From: Lichtheimia corymbifera B2541
Taxonomy: Eukaryota > Mucoromycota > Mucoromycetes > Mucorales > Lichtheimiaceae
Assembly (NCBI GenBank): GCA_000697475.1
Contig: JNEU01000986.1
Span: 186,001 to 250,000 of the forward strand
Direction: 5' to 3'
DNA length: 64,000 nucleotides
How positions within the stretch are numbered: position 1 is the stretch's first letter; the number at the start of each line of letters is the position of its first letter. Position numbers and translations under genes: made by a program. The notes beneath the pieces are model-generated. The model saw only the letters and a program-made list of their open reading frames with translations. It was not told the DNA's origin and made no database searches. Of the stretch, positions 33,373 through 48,568 are shown one piece after another.

Positions 33373-36034
33373 ATGGAGCCCTCATCTTCCGGATTCAATC
33401 ACGCCGATTATCCCGTCATTGTCGGCATCGACTTTGGTGAGCGTTGTCATTGCAGACTTTTCCCCTTGTCCAGCCAGCCTGTTCTAATCTGTCGCCTTTA
33501 CAAAAAATAAGGTACCACGTTCTCGGGCTGTTGTTACGCATTCGCTCAAAATGAAGAAGTGATCGACATTGTCAAGTGGTAAGCAGTATCCAAAAAGTGT
33601 TAGGGTGCTCGTCAACTGACGTATCGTTCTGTCTCTAGGCCCAAGCAAAACAACCACGTGTATCCCAAGGTAAATCTTTGTGAACTCTCTCCTTGGCAAC
33701 GCAGCCTTATGATCCAACACAACGCCTCTATTTCTATTTTAGACGCCTACATTGTCATTATATCGAAAGGGATCAACACAGTTGGTAGACTGGGGTCATG
33801 GTGCACGACGACAAGCTATGAAGCCCAACAGTGTCGACTTTTTGTTGCTATCCAAGTTTAAGCTATACCTCGATGAACATTTGCAACAAGAGGCTCTCCC
33901 CAACAACCTGAATGTGATTGATGTCATTGCTGATTATATGGGCGCATTCCACCAACACGTGTGCAACGAATTACTCAAAGGTTTTGCCGGCAATTATGAT
34001 CAAAGCAAATTCCGTTACGTGAGTATATTATATCCCTTCATGATGATCGGGGAGGAAAAAAGAGTCTTTGGAGAGTGAAGAATGTTCCATCCAACTGATA
34101 CCCTGTGCCCGTATACATAGTGTCTTACAGTCCCAGCCATGTGGAGTGATCGTGCCAAGGCTGCTATGCGTGAGGCTGCTATCCGTGCTGGTCTTGTACA
34201 ACGAGGCGACCATCCCGAACGTCTCATGCTGATCTCTGAGCCCGAAGCCGCAGCATTGTATTGTGAAAAGAAATCTGAGCAATTCAACTTGGTCCATGGT
34301 CAACGTTTCATGATTTGTGATGCTGGTGGTGGTATGTGAATTGCACCCTGCTTTATCGATTGAAAAGTCGTCTCACGTGATATTATCACTTTAGGTACCG
34401 TTGATTTGATTGTCTTTGAAATTGATCAGCAACCTGGTGGAAGGTACAATCGACTATTACTGCTACTACAAACATGATCCTCTGACATTTGATGTTGAAT
34501 AGACGTACATTGAAGGAAGTGACAAATGGTCATGGTGGCTCTTGTGGTTCTGGATTCTTGGATCTGCGTATGCGTGAATACATCAAGAACAAATTTTATC
34601 ATTTTGGCAGCATCAATGACTCGGCAATGGAACACATTATGGATGCATTTGTGAATGTTATCAAGGTAAATGAGGTGCCATACTATCGATTTTAATCATG
34701 GGATGACTTATCATGGGAAATAGCCCGAGTTTGATGGTTACGAAGATCACTTTTTGGAGTTGCCAGCTTCCATGGGATTGGGTGATTTGACAGATGAAAG
34801 CATCGGTCTTGAAAACGGTTCATTGTGTCTTCCTGCCAACGAGTTGCGAGATCAAGTGTTTGAACCTGTTATTGACCAAGTATTGCAATTGATCGAAGGC
34901 CAGCTTGTTCAGTCTCCAAACTTGGAAGCCATCTTCTTGGTGGGTGGTTTTGGTCAATCAAACTACCTTTTCCGCCGTGTTGAAGAAGCCTTTGCCAATC
35001 GCGTCGGTATGATTGGTGTGCCTCCCCGTGGTGAATTGGCTGTTGTTCGTGGTGCTGTTTACTTTGGTCTCAATCCACAAATCGTCACTGAGCGTGTTTC
35101 TCGAAGAACCTATGGTGTTGAGACTCGCATGTTGTTCAACAAGGAACTTGATCCTCCAGAATACTCGGTGGTCGGTGTCGATGGGAAAACTTATTGTCGT
35201 CAACGCTTCAGTGTTTATGTGCAAAAGGGACAAACAATCAAAGTGGATGAGTGTGTTTCCAAGAACTTTGTTATTAGTTATCCGAACGACACAGATTCTG
35301 GTGAGTGACCTGCTTCATGCAAGGAAAAGAAAAGCGACTAACTTTTTTTGTACATTTCAGATTTATTCGCATTTGATGGCGAGGGACCTCCTCCACGTCT
35401 TACAACACATGCACTTGTACAAAAGGTGGGCCACTTCCCTATCCGTATGCCAACCCTTGAAGGTGTGCGAAATGGTGAAAAGGTCAACATGACGATTCGC
35501 ATGTATTTTGGTTTGACGGAAATCAAGATTGAATGTATCATTCGTGACAAGACTTTTGTGTTTACCTCTGCATTCGACGCTTCTGATTCGTATGGCGCAA
35601 CACCTCAACCCCAGCCAGTGGATTATCCACCATCCCAAATGATGCCACCTCCAACTGCTGGTCTTGTTCCTCCCAACCCTTATGCTCTGACTGATCCAGC
35701 TGGTAGCCAGGTATCACTTCATGCCGGTGCTGGTATGCAACAACCATCGTACACATACAACAATGGATCTATGATGACAACCCCATCGATGATGAATGCA
35801 CAACCGGCATATTCTAACCCTGCTGCTGCTGGTGCTGCTGCTGGCGGATACCCTCCTTCGATGTATGGTGGTCATCCTGGTGCTGGATATCCACCTACAC
35901 CACAAGGCGACTTTTATCAACAACAACAACCATACACACAAGGCTATCCTCCATCACAATCCTATTATTCGGGTTATCCACCCACGTCACAAGGTTACCC
36001 CCCTCAGTCGGGCTCTTCGTACTATGGACATTAA
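33373..36034 (+). CDS. Hsp70-like ATPase (HSPA12-type) with GYPP-rich tail
   Basis: Nine exons join in phase: 33373-33436, 33512-33578, 33639-33669, 33743-34018, 34121-34331, 34395-34443, 34503-34665, 34724-35300 and 35361-36034, giving 703 aa. The actin-fold ATPase motifs are visible: phosphate-1 [14 protein letters not shown], phosphate-2 [13 protein letters not shown], and the adenosine motif [13 protein letters not shown], plus [12 protein letters not shown]. This pattern matches the divergent Hsp70 branch (HSPA12-like) that is expanded in filamentous fungi, not canonical Hsp70; the EEVD-type end is absent. The last 150 or so residues form a low-complexity Pro/Gly/Tyr/Gln tail with repeated GYPP and YPPS units. 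The client or ligand is unknown. The tail suggests condensate or membrane association, by inference only. Confidence 0.92.
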
Positions 36035-36420
36035 ATCTACACATTCTTTCTTTTTCACCTCCCATTCAGTACAAGCCCCCGCCCCTTATTCGCCTCTTCT
36101 TGTTCGTTCTTTATTTGTAGTCTATTGATCACAATCCCTTTTTCCTTCACCCCAATCTTTTCTCAACCATCCTCTCTCTCTCACACACACACAATCACAC
36201 ACTCATACATAATAAAAAGAAAAAAAGCCCAAACAAATGCATGTGCATGTTGATATTTGATTCTTGCATCATCCACTGACGTCGTAATAAATTTATTTCA
36301 TCCATCCATCCCCCATTTCCCCCCTTTACTATCCTTATCTGTCATTTCATTGCATTAATCCACCCGTTTCTTCTTTCCAATTCGAACATCACTCTACTCT
36401 CTCTCTCTCTCTCTCTCCAT
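36035..36420. promoter_or_regulatory. Intergenic with pyrimidine-rich promoter of the Kin1-type gene
   Basis: Holds the 3' side of the Hsp70-like gene (possible polyadenylation signal AATAAA near 36209-36215) and the promoter of the kinase gene. A CT repeat at about 36394-36418 ends two bases before the start codon. Confidence 0.55.
36394..36418. repeat. (CT)n tract immediately upstream of start codon
   Basis: A run of TC dinucleotides directly before CATATGG, where ATG 36421 is the proposed start of the Kin1-type kinase. Pyrimidine tracts at this position are common in fungal promoters and leaders. Confidence 0.85.
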
Positions 36421-38975
36421 ATGGTACTACACCCCTTGGAACAAGACACAAAGGATGACCAATCCATCAATTTATCAAAGGTTGCATCAGCACCATCACC
36501 ATCCTCAGTCAAATGGGCAACAGAAGAACAAGATATGACGGCTTCAAGCTTGAGTGGAACAACGGCAGGTCGTAAGCGCCATCATCGACATAAAAAGTCA
36601 TCGTCATCCGTCAGCAATGGCGATCGCATCAAGTCCAAGCGTACGGTGGGAGATTACAACCTTACGACTACGTTGGGATCGGGCGGTATGGGCAAGGTCA
36701 AATTGGGTATTCATCAACAACAACCCCAAAAGAAGGTACATAATGATAATGATGGCCCTTGTACCTGAACGTGGTCTTTGTCTCACCATGGTTTCATGCA
36801 AATTTCTGCTCTTTTTTAGCTGGCTGTCAAAATCATCCAGAGAAAACATGACGACGAGTATCGACAAGAACGTACACTACGTGAAGCGAACATTTTATAT
36901 CTACTGCACCATCCATACATTGTCAATCTTGAAGCACCCATCATTGTGGACACCAACTATTACTATCTCATGATGGAGTACGTGAGTGGTGGTCAGCTGC
37001 TCGATTATATCATATCGCATGGGAAACTCCGGGAAAAAGATGCCAGACGTTTTGCACGACAAATTATAAGCGCTTTAGGTAAATTGTATACGATCCAAAA
37101 GATGATCCGTTTATTGATCAAAGTATAGATTACTGCCATCGCAACTCCATTGTTCATCGAGGCAAGTTGGATTTGTTTATTAAAAGATGCACGGAGCACA
37201 CACCGGTTGGGATCCCGAGAGCAGCAAGGGATGAAACGAATCAATGAACTCATCGTACTTGCCGTTTCATGCATTCTTTTTTACAGATCTCAAGATCGAG
37301 AACATCTTGGTATCACGCACAGGCCATGTTAAAATCATCGACTTTGGATTATCCAATCTTTTCTCGCCATGGTCACAAATGTCTACATTCTGTGGATCAC
37401 TTTATTTCGCTGCTCCAGAGTTGTTGCATGCCAAATCTTATACCGGACCTGAAGTGGACGTGTGGAGCTTTGGTGTCGTTCTTTATGTTCTCGTATGTGG
37501 CAAGGTGCCCTTTGATGATCAAAACACACAAACATTGCATGACAAGATTAAACGTGGTGCAATTGAATATCCCGCTCATTTAACATTGGGTAAGATGATG
37601 ATGATGATGATTTCCTGCGTAACTTACATCTTATGCAATTGCCATCGTCATGTATACATACATGTTAGAATGCAAGAATCTCTTAGGGAAAGTGCTTGTG
37701 GTCAATCCTAATAACCGTGCTACTGTGTCTGATATTCTTGTGCATCCATGGATGGTTCGTGGATACGATGGACCAGTGGATAACCATATACCACAACGTT
37801 CACCATTATCGTTGCCATTGGATACCGAAGTTATTCGACGCATGACCGTGTTTGATTTTGGCACAGAGGAAGAGATCAACAGCAAACTCGAGGAGATAAT
37901 CACATCTGAGGAATTCCAAAAAGCGATTCAACTTCGATCACAACGCTCTTCGTTATCGCATAGTCGCAATGGCAGCACAAGTAGCACATCCTCGGGAGGA
38001 GGAGGAGGTGGATTCTTTTCATTTGTCAATGGTGGCAACAACTCGCCTACTTCACATACATTTACAGCAGCTCAGGATGATCCTCAATCGATCCCTAATG
38101 CATATCATCCTTTGGTATCCATTTATTATCTGGTCAAAGAAAAAATGGAACGTGAGAGAGCAACGGGTGCCGAGCCTTCTTCGCCTATGCAGATTCCGTC
38201 TATGGATCTTTTGAACAAGAGACGAGGCAGTCTTCCATTACCAGATCCAATTAAAACATCCACAGGTCAACAACCACCACAACCACCAACTACTACTTTA
38301 CGGCATAGACCACAGCAGAAACGAGGCCACAAGAAAAGCTTCAGCTTAGCCACAGCCACTGCTGCCTTGTCATTGACGAGTAAACCACCTCATCCAGTTG
38401 AGCAACAACAGCAACCCCAACCATCACCTATGACGACAAGGCGGGCAGGGCGAGGACACCAAAAGGCTAAATCACATGCAGGACTTGATTTTGCTTTGAC
38501 GGGTGATAACAACAAGGAGATGGATAATGATAATACTACTGCTGATACAACAGCACGACAAAGTCATCATGGGCATTCTCGCAAACTCAGTTCCATCTTT
38601 ATGCGATCCACCAACAGTAGCAAAACACAGCAACATTCATCATCAGATGATGATAATAATATATCTCAAGACGTCATTGGTGGAGGTGGACTTCTTAAAG
38701 GACTTTTCTCCATGCGCACTACATCCACAAAACCGGTTGGCGTGATTCGCAATGATCTCATTCAGGTGCTCAATAATTTGCATTTGATGTGGATTGAAAC
38801 TGAAGCAGCTCGATTATTTGAATGCAGTGAAGAAGACGGTGTCCAGTTTGAGATCAACATTGTCAAAGTGCCCTGGTTGTTGGGTGTCCATGGTCTTCAA
38901 TTTAGGCGTGTCAGCGGCAATTCTTGGCAGTACAAAAACCTGTGCAGTAGAATTTTAATGGACTTGAAGCTATAA
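36421..38975 (+). CDS. KIN1: Ser/Thr protein kinase, Kin1/PAR-1/MARK family with KA1 domain
   Basis: Five exons, 36421-36735, 36820-37078, 37129-37161, 37287-37589 and 37669-38975, give 738 aa. Kin1/PAR-1 kinases control polarity, exocytosis and the ER stress response at the cell cortex. Kinase motifs: [33 protein letters not shown], the activation-loop [13 protein letters not shown] and [20 protein letters not shown]. After the domain comes [13 protein letters not shown], typical of fungal Kin1/Kin2, then a long Ser/Gln/His-rich linker, and the C-terminal KA1 membrane-binding domain ([21 protein letters not shown]). The intron between exons 3 and 4 splits HR|D of the catalytic loop and has a GC donor (GAG|GCAAGT at 37162). 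The protein is shorter than yeast Kin1 because of a shorter linker. Confidence 0.93.
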
Positions 38976-39046
38976 ACATAACAATTATAATAAACAATGA
39001 GGGCAGCTATTATACTTTCATTATAAGAAAGGTGTGTGTAACCTTA

Positions 39047-40150
39047 ATGCAGCGTTTATTATTCCAATTAGGTAGGGTTGGGGTAGACACTAATGCCAAA
39101 AAGCTCATCTTCTTTCCTCCGAAATGTATTTATCACAACGTTTATTCTTTCAGTCAGCTGTCAAGCTCTTTGGTGAGCACAATTCTCATCTTGCAGCAAC
39201 CAAACGCACGAGCGCCTATCGACTGGTCTCTTTTCCTGAACAACAACCACTTTCACTATACCAAAAGAATGCAGCCAACAAGTTATTCAGTAAACCAACG
39301 CGTTTCTTGCTCAGTATTCCAGATCCAAAAGCATTACCTGCATACCGTAATCCTGAGGTACTCAATGTCATTGGATCACACTTATTTATAAGCATGCTCA
39401 TAACGTTGTCAGGTTGCCTTTGTAGGACGCAGTAATGTTGGGGTAAGGACAAGTAGTGGCCATGACCTTGCCATTGGAGATCGCGCTGATAGGTTCCTTC
39501 TCACTTTAGAAATCAAGTCTCATAAACCGGCTGGTGAATAACAGCAAGCTAGTCAAGACGTCGAGCAAGCCTGTAAGGATAACCCACGATATAACACGAG
39601 GGCCAGGATGTTAACATAGAGGATATGGTTGTGTAGGGCCATACACGTGCGCTCAACTTTTTCGATATTGGAGGACAGATCACTTTGGTGGATATGCCTG
39701 GTTATGGATTTCGGTCAAGGGAGGAATGGGGTGAATTGATTCTCGAATATCTTGGCACTCGCAAACAGTAAGTATTCGTGGATGGACTCTCTTTTTATGG
39801 CTGTTGACATGAGCACATGGGATAGGTTGAAGCGGCTATTTATCCTCGTGGATGCATCGGCAGGTCTCAAAGAAACGGATCGGCAGCTTATGCAAATGTT
39901 GGATGATCAACCGTTATCATATCAAGTTGTTTTGACCAAACGTGATCGGTTAACGGCGGATGCATTTGATAAAGCCCGGAGTGAGATTGAGCAATATCTT
40001 GTCAAGAACGCCGTGTGCTGTTATCCACAATTGTTGGCCACCGGAAAGAGGCGAAAGGCTAAGAACCACGTGGATCAAGCAGAAGAAGACATTACAAGTG
40101 TGCGGTGGGCAGTCATGGCAGCTGCTGGTATCAAGCCAAACGTCAAATGA
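39047..40150 (+). CDS. EngB/YihA-type GTPase, probably mitochondrial
   Basis: Six exons, 39047-39071, 39158-39357, 39413-39442, 39510-39572, 39637-39767 and 39826-40150, give 257 aa. This TRAFAC GTPase family helps ribosome assembly in bacteria and organelles. Motifs: G1 VAFVGRSNVGKSSLINRL (split by an intron between G and K), TR in the switch I part (KPGHTRALNFFDIGG), G3 VDMPGYGF, G4 LTKRDRL, and the FILVDASAGLKETD block. The N-terminus MQRLLFQLAVKLFG is amphipathic and lacks acidic residues, fitting a mitochondrial presequence. The C-terminus is Lys-rich near GKRRKAKNH. The yeast counterpart would be the mitochondrial protein Mrx8. The gene lies 72 bp after the Kin1-type gene and runs in the same direction. 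Confidence 0.9.
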
Positions 40151-40499
40151 ATGCTATAGACCTTTTATTCTCGGTTACATGGCTATTAGGAAGGGCCCTT
40201 TGTAGATGACACAATACCTTGTAGCTTTATTTATATGTAGTAGTCTTTTAATGACATAAAAGTGGACTTGACATGGATTTTCAGAGTATAATGTAACTTT
40301 TATTACAAAATCCAGGCTATATTCAAGGGTAGAAACGCTTCAGGTGCTGACAACATTACCATTGAGGGGACGAGTATGCATCCAATGGGCGGTAAATAAC
40401 AACCCGCGAGACTTGAAATTTTTTGTTCGTGTTGGGGACGTGGACGCGTTCCTGAGTGGCGTTTCTCTTTCTCTCTCTCTCTTTTGTACCAAAGCAACC
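40151..40499. promoter_or_regulatory. Intergenic, promoter of MCM4
   Basis: About 350 bp. The sequence GGACGCGTTCC at 40437-40452 contains ACGCGT, the core of the MluI cell-cycle box (MCB) bound by MBF in yeast. It lies about 60 bp upstream of the MCM4 start and is followed by a CT tract at 40464-40482. Confidence 0.55.
40439..40444. promoter_or_regulatory. Possible MCB element (ACGCGT) before MCM4
   Basis: The ACGCGT hexamer lies in the sequence GGACGTGGACGCGTTCC at about 40436-40452. G1/S genes such as MCM genes are driven through MCB sites by MBF in yeasts. Presence is seen in the sequence; use in this fungus is inferred. Exact position may shift by a few bases. Confidence 0.45.
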
Positions 40500-43966
<3,467 letters not shown>

Positions 43967-44275
43967 TCTCTTTTGTCATTTTCCTGTTTTCTCATCATCG
44001 ATCCTTGTATATTTGCCACGCACCATCTCATCTTATCTCTAGTATTTCTTTCTTTCACTCTCTCTCTTTTTTCCTTTTCTCATGCACCAAATTATTAAAG
44101 TATCACATTGTCTTTTGTAAAATATTGTAGTGTGTCCATTCCTATCGCATTCAACCATCAAATTGATACAATGAAGAATTCTAACTAGTAAGGTTGTTTT
44201 AATACGTAGGATTATCATAAGATGAATGTGTGTGTGTGTGTTTGTGCGTATGTTGTGGGTATGGAGTAAAGTACA
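43967..44275. terminator. Convergent 3' ends of MCM4 and the PSD gene
   Basis: Both flanking genes end here. The stretch is AT-rich with a CT tract near 44050-44075, ATTAAAG at 44093-44099 and a TG tract at 44225-44240. Specific polyadenylation sites cannot be fixed from sequence alone. Confidence 0.5.
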
Positions 44276-47200
44276 TCATTGGGGTCGATGGCCAATTCGG
44301 TGACCAACACGGACCTAAAAGAACATATGTGTTAATATAGAGCCAATCCATTTGTACATGAATAAAAACAAGCATTACCAGTGTTTCAATTGTCTTTTCC
44401 GAATTGTCGACCAAGTCTTGATCAAAAGTAAGGGTATCTTTCTGCCATAGAACCACGATCGTACTGCCACCAAAGGCAAAGTAGCCAAGTTCATCTGCAC
44501 GGTGAAGATATGTTCCCTCGTCTGCTGTGAGGCAAATCGAGCCTACCATCATGGCACCGATACACACAACAGCCACCTTGCCAAATTGCTCGGATTCAAA
44601 CATGACCACATCACGTGCGTTTTCACCGTACACATCGAGTCTGCATAAACCAACGTTAGCATGGATCCAAATATTGATACAAAAGAAGCGACTTACGTGG
44701 TACGAATAGCCATGGGATTGACAGTATAATACTGGCCAGCAATTTTGGTAATTTCAGTGATGCGGCCGTCCACAGGTGAGTGGAAACGATGATAATCCTG
44801 GGGAGCTAGTCGGAAGATTGCCAAAGATCCACCATCAAACAAGGCAGCTTTGTCGGGATCACCCAATAGTTTCTCAACAGTAAAGTCGACACCTTTAATC
44901 CAAAGTCGTGTGGCGTCTGAGATAGTGGGGAATGCCATCATGCGACAATCAGCTGCACTCACGGCCACTGTTGGATCATCAGGACATTCGCATGGGCGAG
45001 CGTTTGGCTTAAGCTTGCGGTAAAAGAACTCGTTGAATGACTTGAAGCTATCAATGGGATCGAGCACTTCACTCATATCAAGGTTGTGGAATTTGATAAA
45101 AGGTGCAATTTCACGCACGGATTGAGGAGAATCGTAACGACGGCCTTGTCTATAAGTCATGTTGGAAAGAATGCGCTGGGCTATCATATAGATTAGCGTA
45201 CATTCATAAAGATTTGATATACTGATGCTTACCGGTCTTGGATTGTATACCAGTCTTCATTCCTTTGTACATGATGCGCATACCAAGTCGCACATAAACA
45301 CTCATTCGTTCTTCAATCAATTGGCCGGTCATACGATCTTGCACAATGATGTTTGCATTGTCCTTGAAAAGAATGACATGCATGTTAGACCATGATCAAA
45401 ACAACAAGCATCACCAGTACTTACACTTCCAGGCTTGTATGTACCATAGCCAACCTTGCTTACGAGCTTGACAAACCATCTAAAAGACAAATCGGTTAAT
45501 TCACCATCATGCATGCTGAATGGATAAATTACCTTCGCTGAGCATAAGCCTCCGTAACAAAGTTACCCATTAAAAAGTGATCAACGGCAGTCCAATCGTG
45601 TGAAGCACAGGTTGCTACGTGCGTGACAATATCCATTTGTGCTCGTTTCGATACAAAAGGTCGATGGCAGATGGGGCATTCGGCAAGTCGGATCACCTTT
45701 TCATTTGACTGTGGCAACAATCCAGCGTCGTTATCCTCTTCCTTGTTAGTGAGATCTGATAATGACTCCTTGAGCTCAGGTTGGAATTGGCGGGCTTCAA
45801 GCAATACATCATCTGCTGCATCGTCAGAGACACCTGAAGAGCTGGAGCCTGGATAAGAGTCATCCAATACATCGTTGCCGTAGTCTTCATCCGAGTTCAA
45901 TAGCTCATCTTCGTCCATTTCATCTTCATCCATCATATAAATCTCCTCATCGCTACTGCAAGCATCGTCTCCGGAAAAGAGTGCCTCGTCTTCTTGATCA
46001 TCATTATCTTCATCATCCGCTTCACCCAATTGGGTCTCTTCCATGGCAGTAGTGAGCGAACGGCGCCGATGATCTTTATCGGTGGAGGACATGAAATTCT
46101 CAATGCTGGTGATAAATTCATCGATTGTCAAGCTCTCAGTTTCGGGATCTTTGCCATGATCTTTCCAAAAAGAGTTCAAAGTCGCATCTGAAATGGTCGA
46201 TCCCAAGCTTTCCAAAAGCGAAACGATTTCAAGACGATCAATGCGACCATCCGCTGAGATACCGGATGCATTGGCAAGCGTTGTCCAAAACATTTTGCGA
46301 ATCGTGCTGTATGGAACGAATTTGGCGCGGAAAGTGAGAGTAGGATGATGGCTATTACCCCAGTGTTCCTTATTAACCATCTGCAAGTCGACCTTGTGCA
46401 TCTCCATGACAGCTTCAATGGCATCCACAGGTGTGTGCTGATTCGTCATATCGATAGCGTGCGGTTGTTTGATAATATCCATGATGGGAACCTCCGCCCA
46501 AGCCACGTGATCGTTCTTTGTGAATTTATCCTTGTCGTACACGGCAAATTTGATGCTGTAGCGTGTCTCATTCGCACGCACATGAAACATGAGCTTTTCA
46601 TTCCAATCAGGATTGAGATTGTGACGAACTGAGCTTGTGCGGAAAGTGGTCTTGCCATAAGAGATGACGACAAATGGATCCATGTCAAACCCTGTACGAG
46701 TCACTAGTGAAGAGGAAATGTCAAAAATGTCACTTGATGTTTTTTCCCTTTGGGACATGAGACATGCAAGGGTGGGCAAAAACTTACTATTTCTTTCAGG
46801 TGGTAAATCTCTTGCATTCATGACTTCAATGTATACAGCGCCAAATACATCAGAGTAAAACTGAGCCACATCATTGCTTTGACGACGGCCCCGTCTACGC
46901 ATCTTGCGCTGCTGCTGGCCTGGTGCCTTGCGTTTGGTCAAACGACGGAGTCGGTGTTTACGACGCTGACCAGGTTGGCGGTTATGATCTGAAGGCAAGG
47001 AAGAAGAACTATCACCCTGAGATTCTCCTGTTGTTGTCGTTGTTGCCTTGGGTTGTTCAAATAAAACCGACCATAGCTCACGTAATTCCTCATCGCTCAA
47101 TGGGTCAGTGCCTTGTTCAACAGCAAGACCATATTTGATCTCGAGTTCACCGAGTTCGTCTGCCAACTCCAGTTTACGTCGCCGCATCTTGTTAAAGTGG

Positions 47201-48023
47201 GTGCTTGTAGCAGTGCGTGTAATCGGAAACGATTTTGGCTAAAACCCGCATTACATGTGTGTGTCAGCTAAAAGGGGGGTGTAACACAACATCTCCTCGT
47301 TTCTCACTACTCTCACACATACCTCAGCTCGATCATAAGCAATCGGATCTGTTTCTCCAAAGAGTTCATCAGCTGGCAAACGCACTTGACCAAGATATAC
47401 AGATTTGAAGCGATCCCTGTCACACACTGAAATAACTAGACCACGCGATAGGAGAAGTCGTAATCTGCGACGCGTGCCTCGAGACCGATTACCCGAGAGT
47501 CGTACATCAAATGTACAATGGTATTCTGGTTCACTGGATTTCTTGACGACATGTGTACGTTGTTGTTGTCCAGCACATCGAACGACAGCAAATGAATTGG
47601 GTGCGGTATCCTGGCAACAAGATTAGTTTTGGTTTTAGAACTACACCCCCTTTTTCATATAAAAATTATCCTATCCGAGATACTGTTGCATATGCACACA
47701 TACACACGGACATAGATACACAAAAAAACTTTATTTACCTCGAATGCATGCAGTTGTCGTCCTCGCAATACTGAAATTCGAAGCACAAGTCGTGGTGCTG
47801 TTGTTGTCGTTGTTGCAGTGGTTTGTGTATCCTCGGAAGAACTGTTGCTGCTTTCTCGTACACGAATCGACGACACCGAAGAGCCCAACGAATCAGATGA
47901 ATTGACTCTTGTATGGGATGAGCGACTCATGATGCGTCGAAGACTGGTCTTTGACCGCTGGAAAAGCTTCACATGCTTGCGTTGCTCGTTACTGCCATCG
48001 ACGTCGCTTGTTTCCATGACCAT
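44276..48023 (-). CDS. PSD2: Phosphatidylserine decarboxylase, PSD2 type with C2 domains
   Basis: Nine exons: 48023-47739, 47610-47323, 47238-46788, 46703-45533, 45479-45425, 45362-45233, 45180-44697, 44640-44379 and 44314-44276, giving 1054 aa. It converts phosphatidylserine to phosphatidylethanolamine in the Golgi/endosome system. Order: a Ser/Thr-rich N-terminus; a C2-like domain ([20 protein letters not shown]); a second C2 ([41 protein letters not shown]); an EF-hand-like stretch ([18 protein letters not shown]); a very acidic block; a CxxC-H-C zinc-finger-like motif (CPICHRPF ... HVATC); then the decarboxylase. This has [29 protein letters not shown], and [11 protein letters not shown], where self-cleavage at Gly-Ser makes the pyruvoyl group. 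All key residues are present. No mitochondrial presequence is visible. Confidence 0.95.
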
Positions 48024-48568
48024 AACGGTTGGCGATCCTTGTTCTTTTTAGTGAATGGTCTACAGTGCTCGTGTGGGGGGTAAAGGTTCTCGTATGAAAA
48101 GAGAAAAAAAGGCAAAGGAAGCACAAAAAAGAAAGTGAAAGAGAGGGAAAAAAAGACCGTGGAGCGTTACAGTGGATACTCCATGCCTTATGTCTTATTG
48201 TCCATCAGTGTAGGATCGGGATGTGCTATATTACCCAACACCGATAAAGGATGCTTGGCATTTCAGAGCAACGAGGCTTTTGTTGTATATATGTCATCCA
48301 TAGTTTTGGCTCATTTAGCTCTATAGCGTCATTCCAACGCACACACCACCACATGATATAAACATATTCAATCCTAATGATAGCACCAGTAATACAAATT
48401 GTTTGTTCCATCAGCCTTGATATATTAGCGGCAATTGCCCATGCAGGAAGGTGGGATATTATTACGAATTGTGTTATGTGCAATGGATGGGTGAATTTGA
48501 AAGAAGAGATGAAGCTCTATTTTATGGGACGATAAGATAGTACATACACACACATGCACGTGTGCACT
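48024..48568. other. Intergenic, promoter of PSD gene
   Basis: About 545 bp upstream of the PSD gene and downstream of the GT15 gene. It holds A/G-rich runs at 48095-48155. No gene is seen. Confidence 0.5.
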
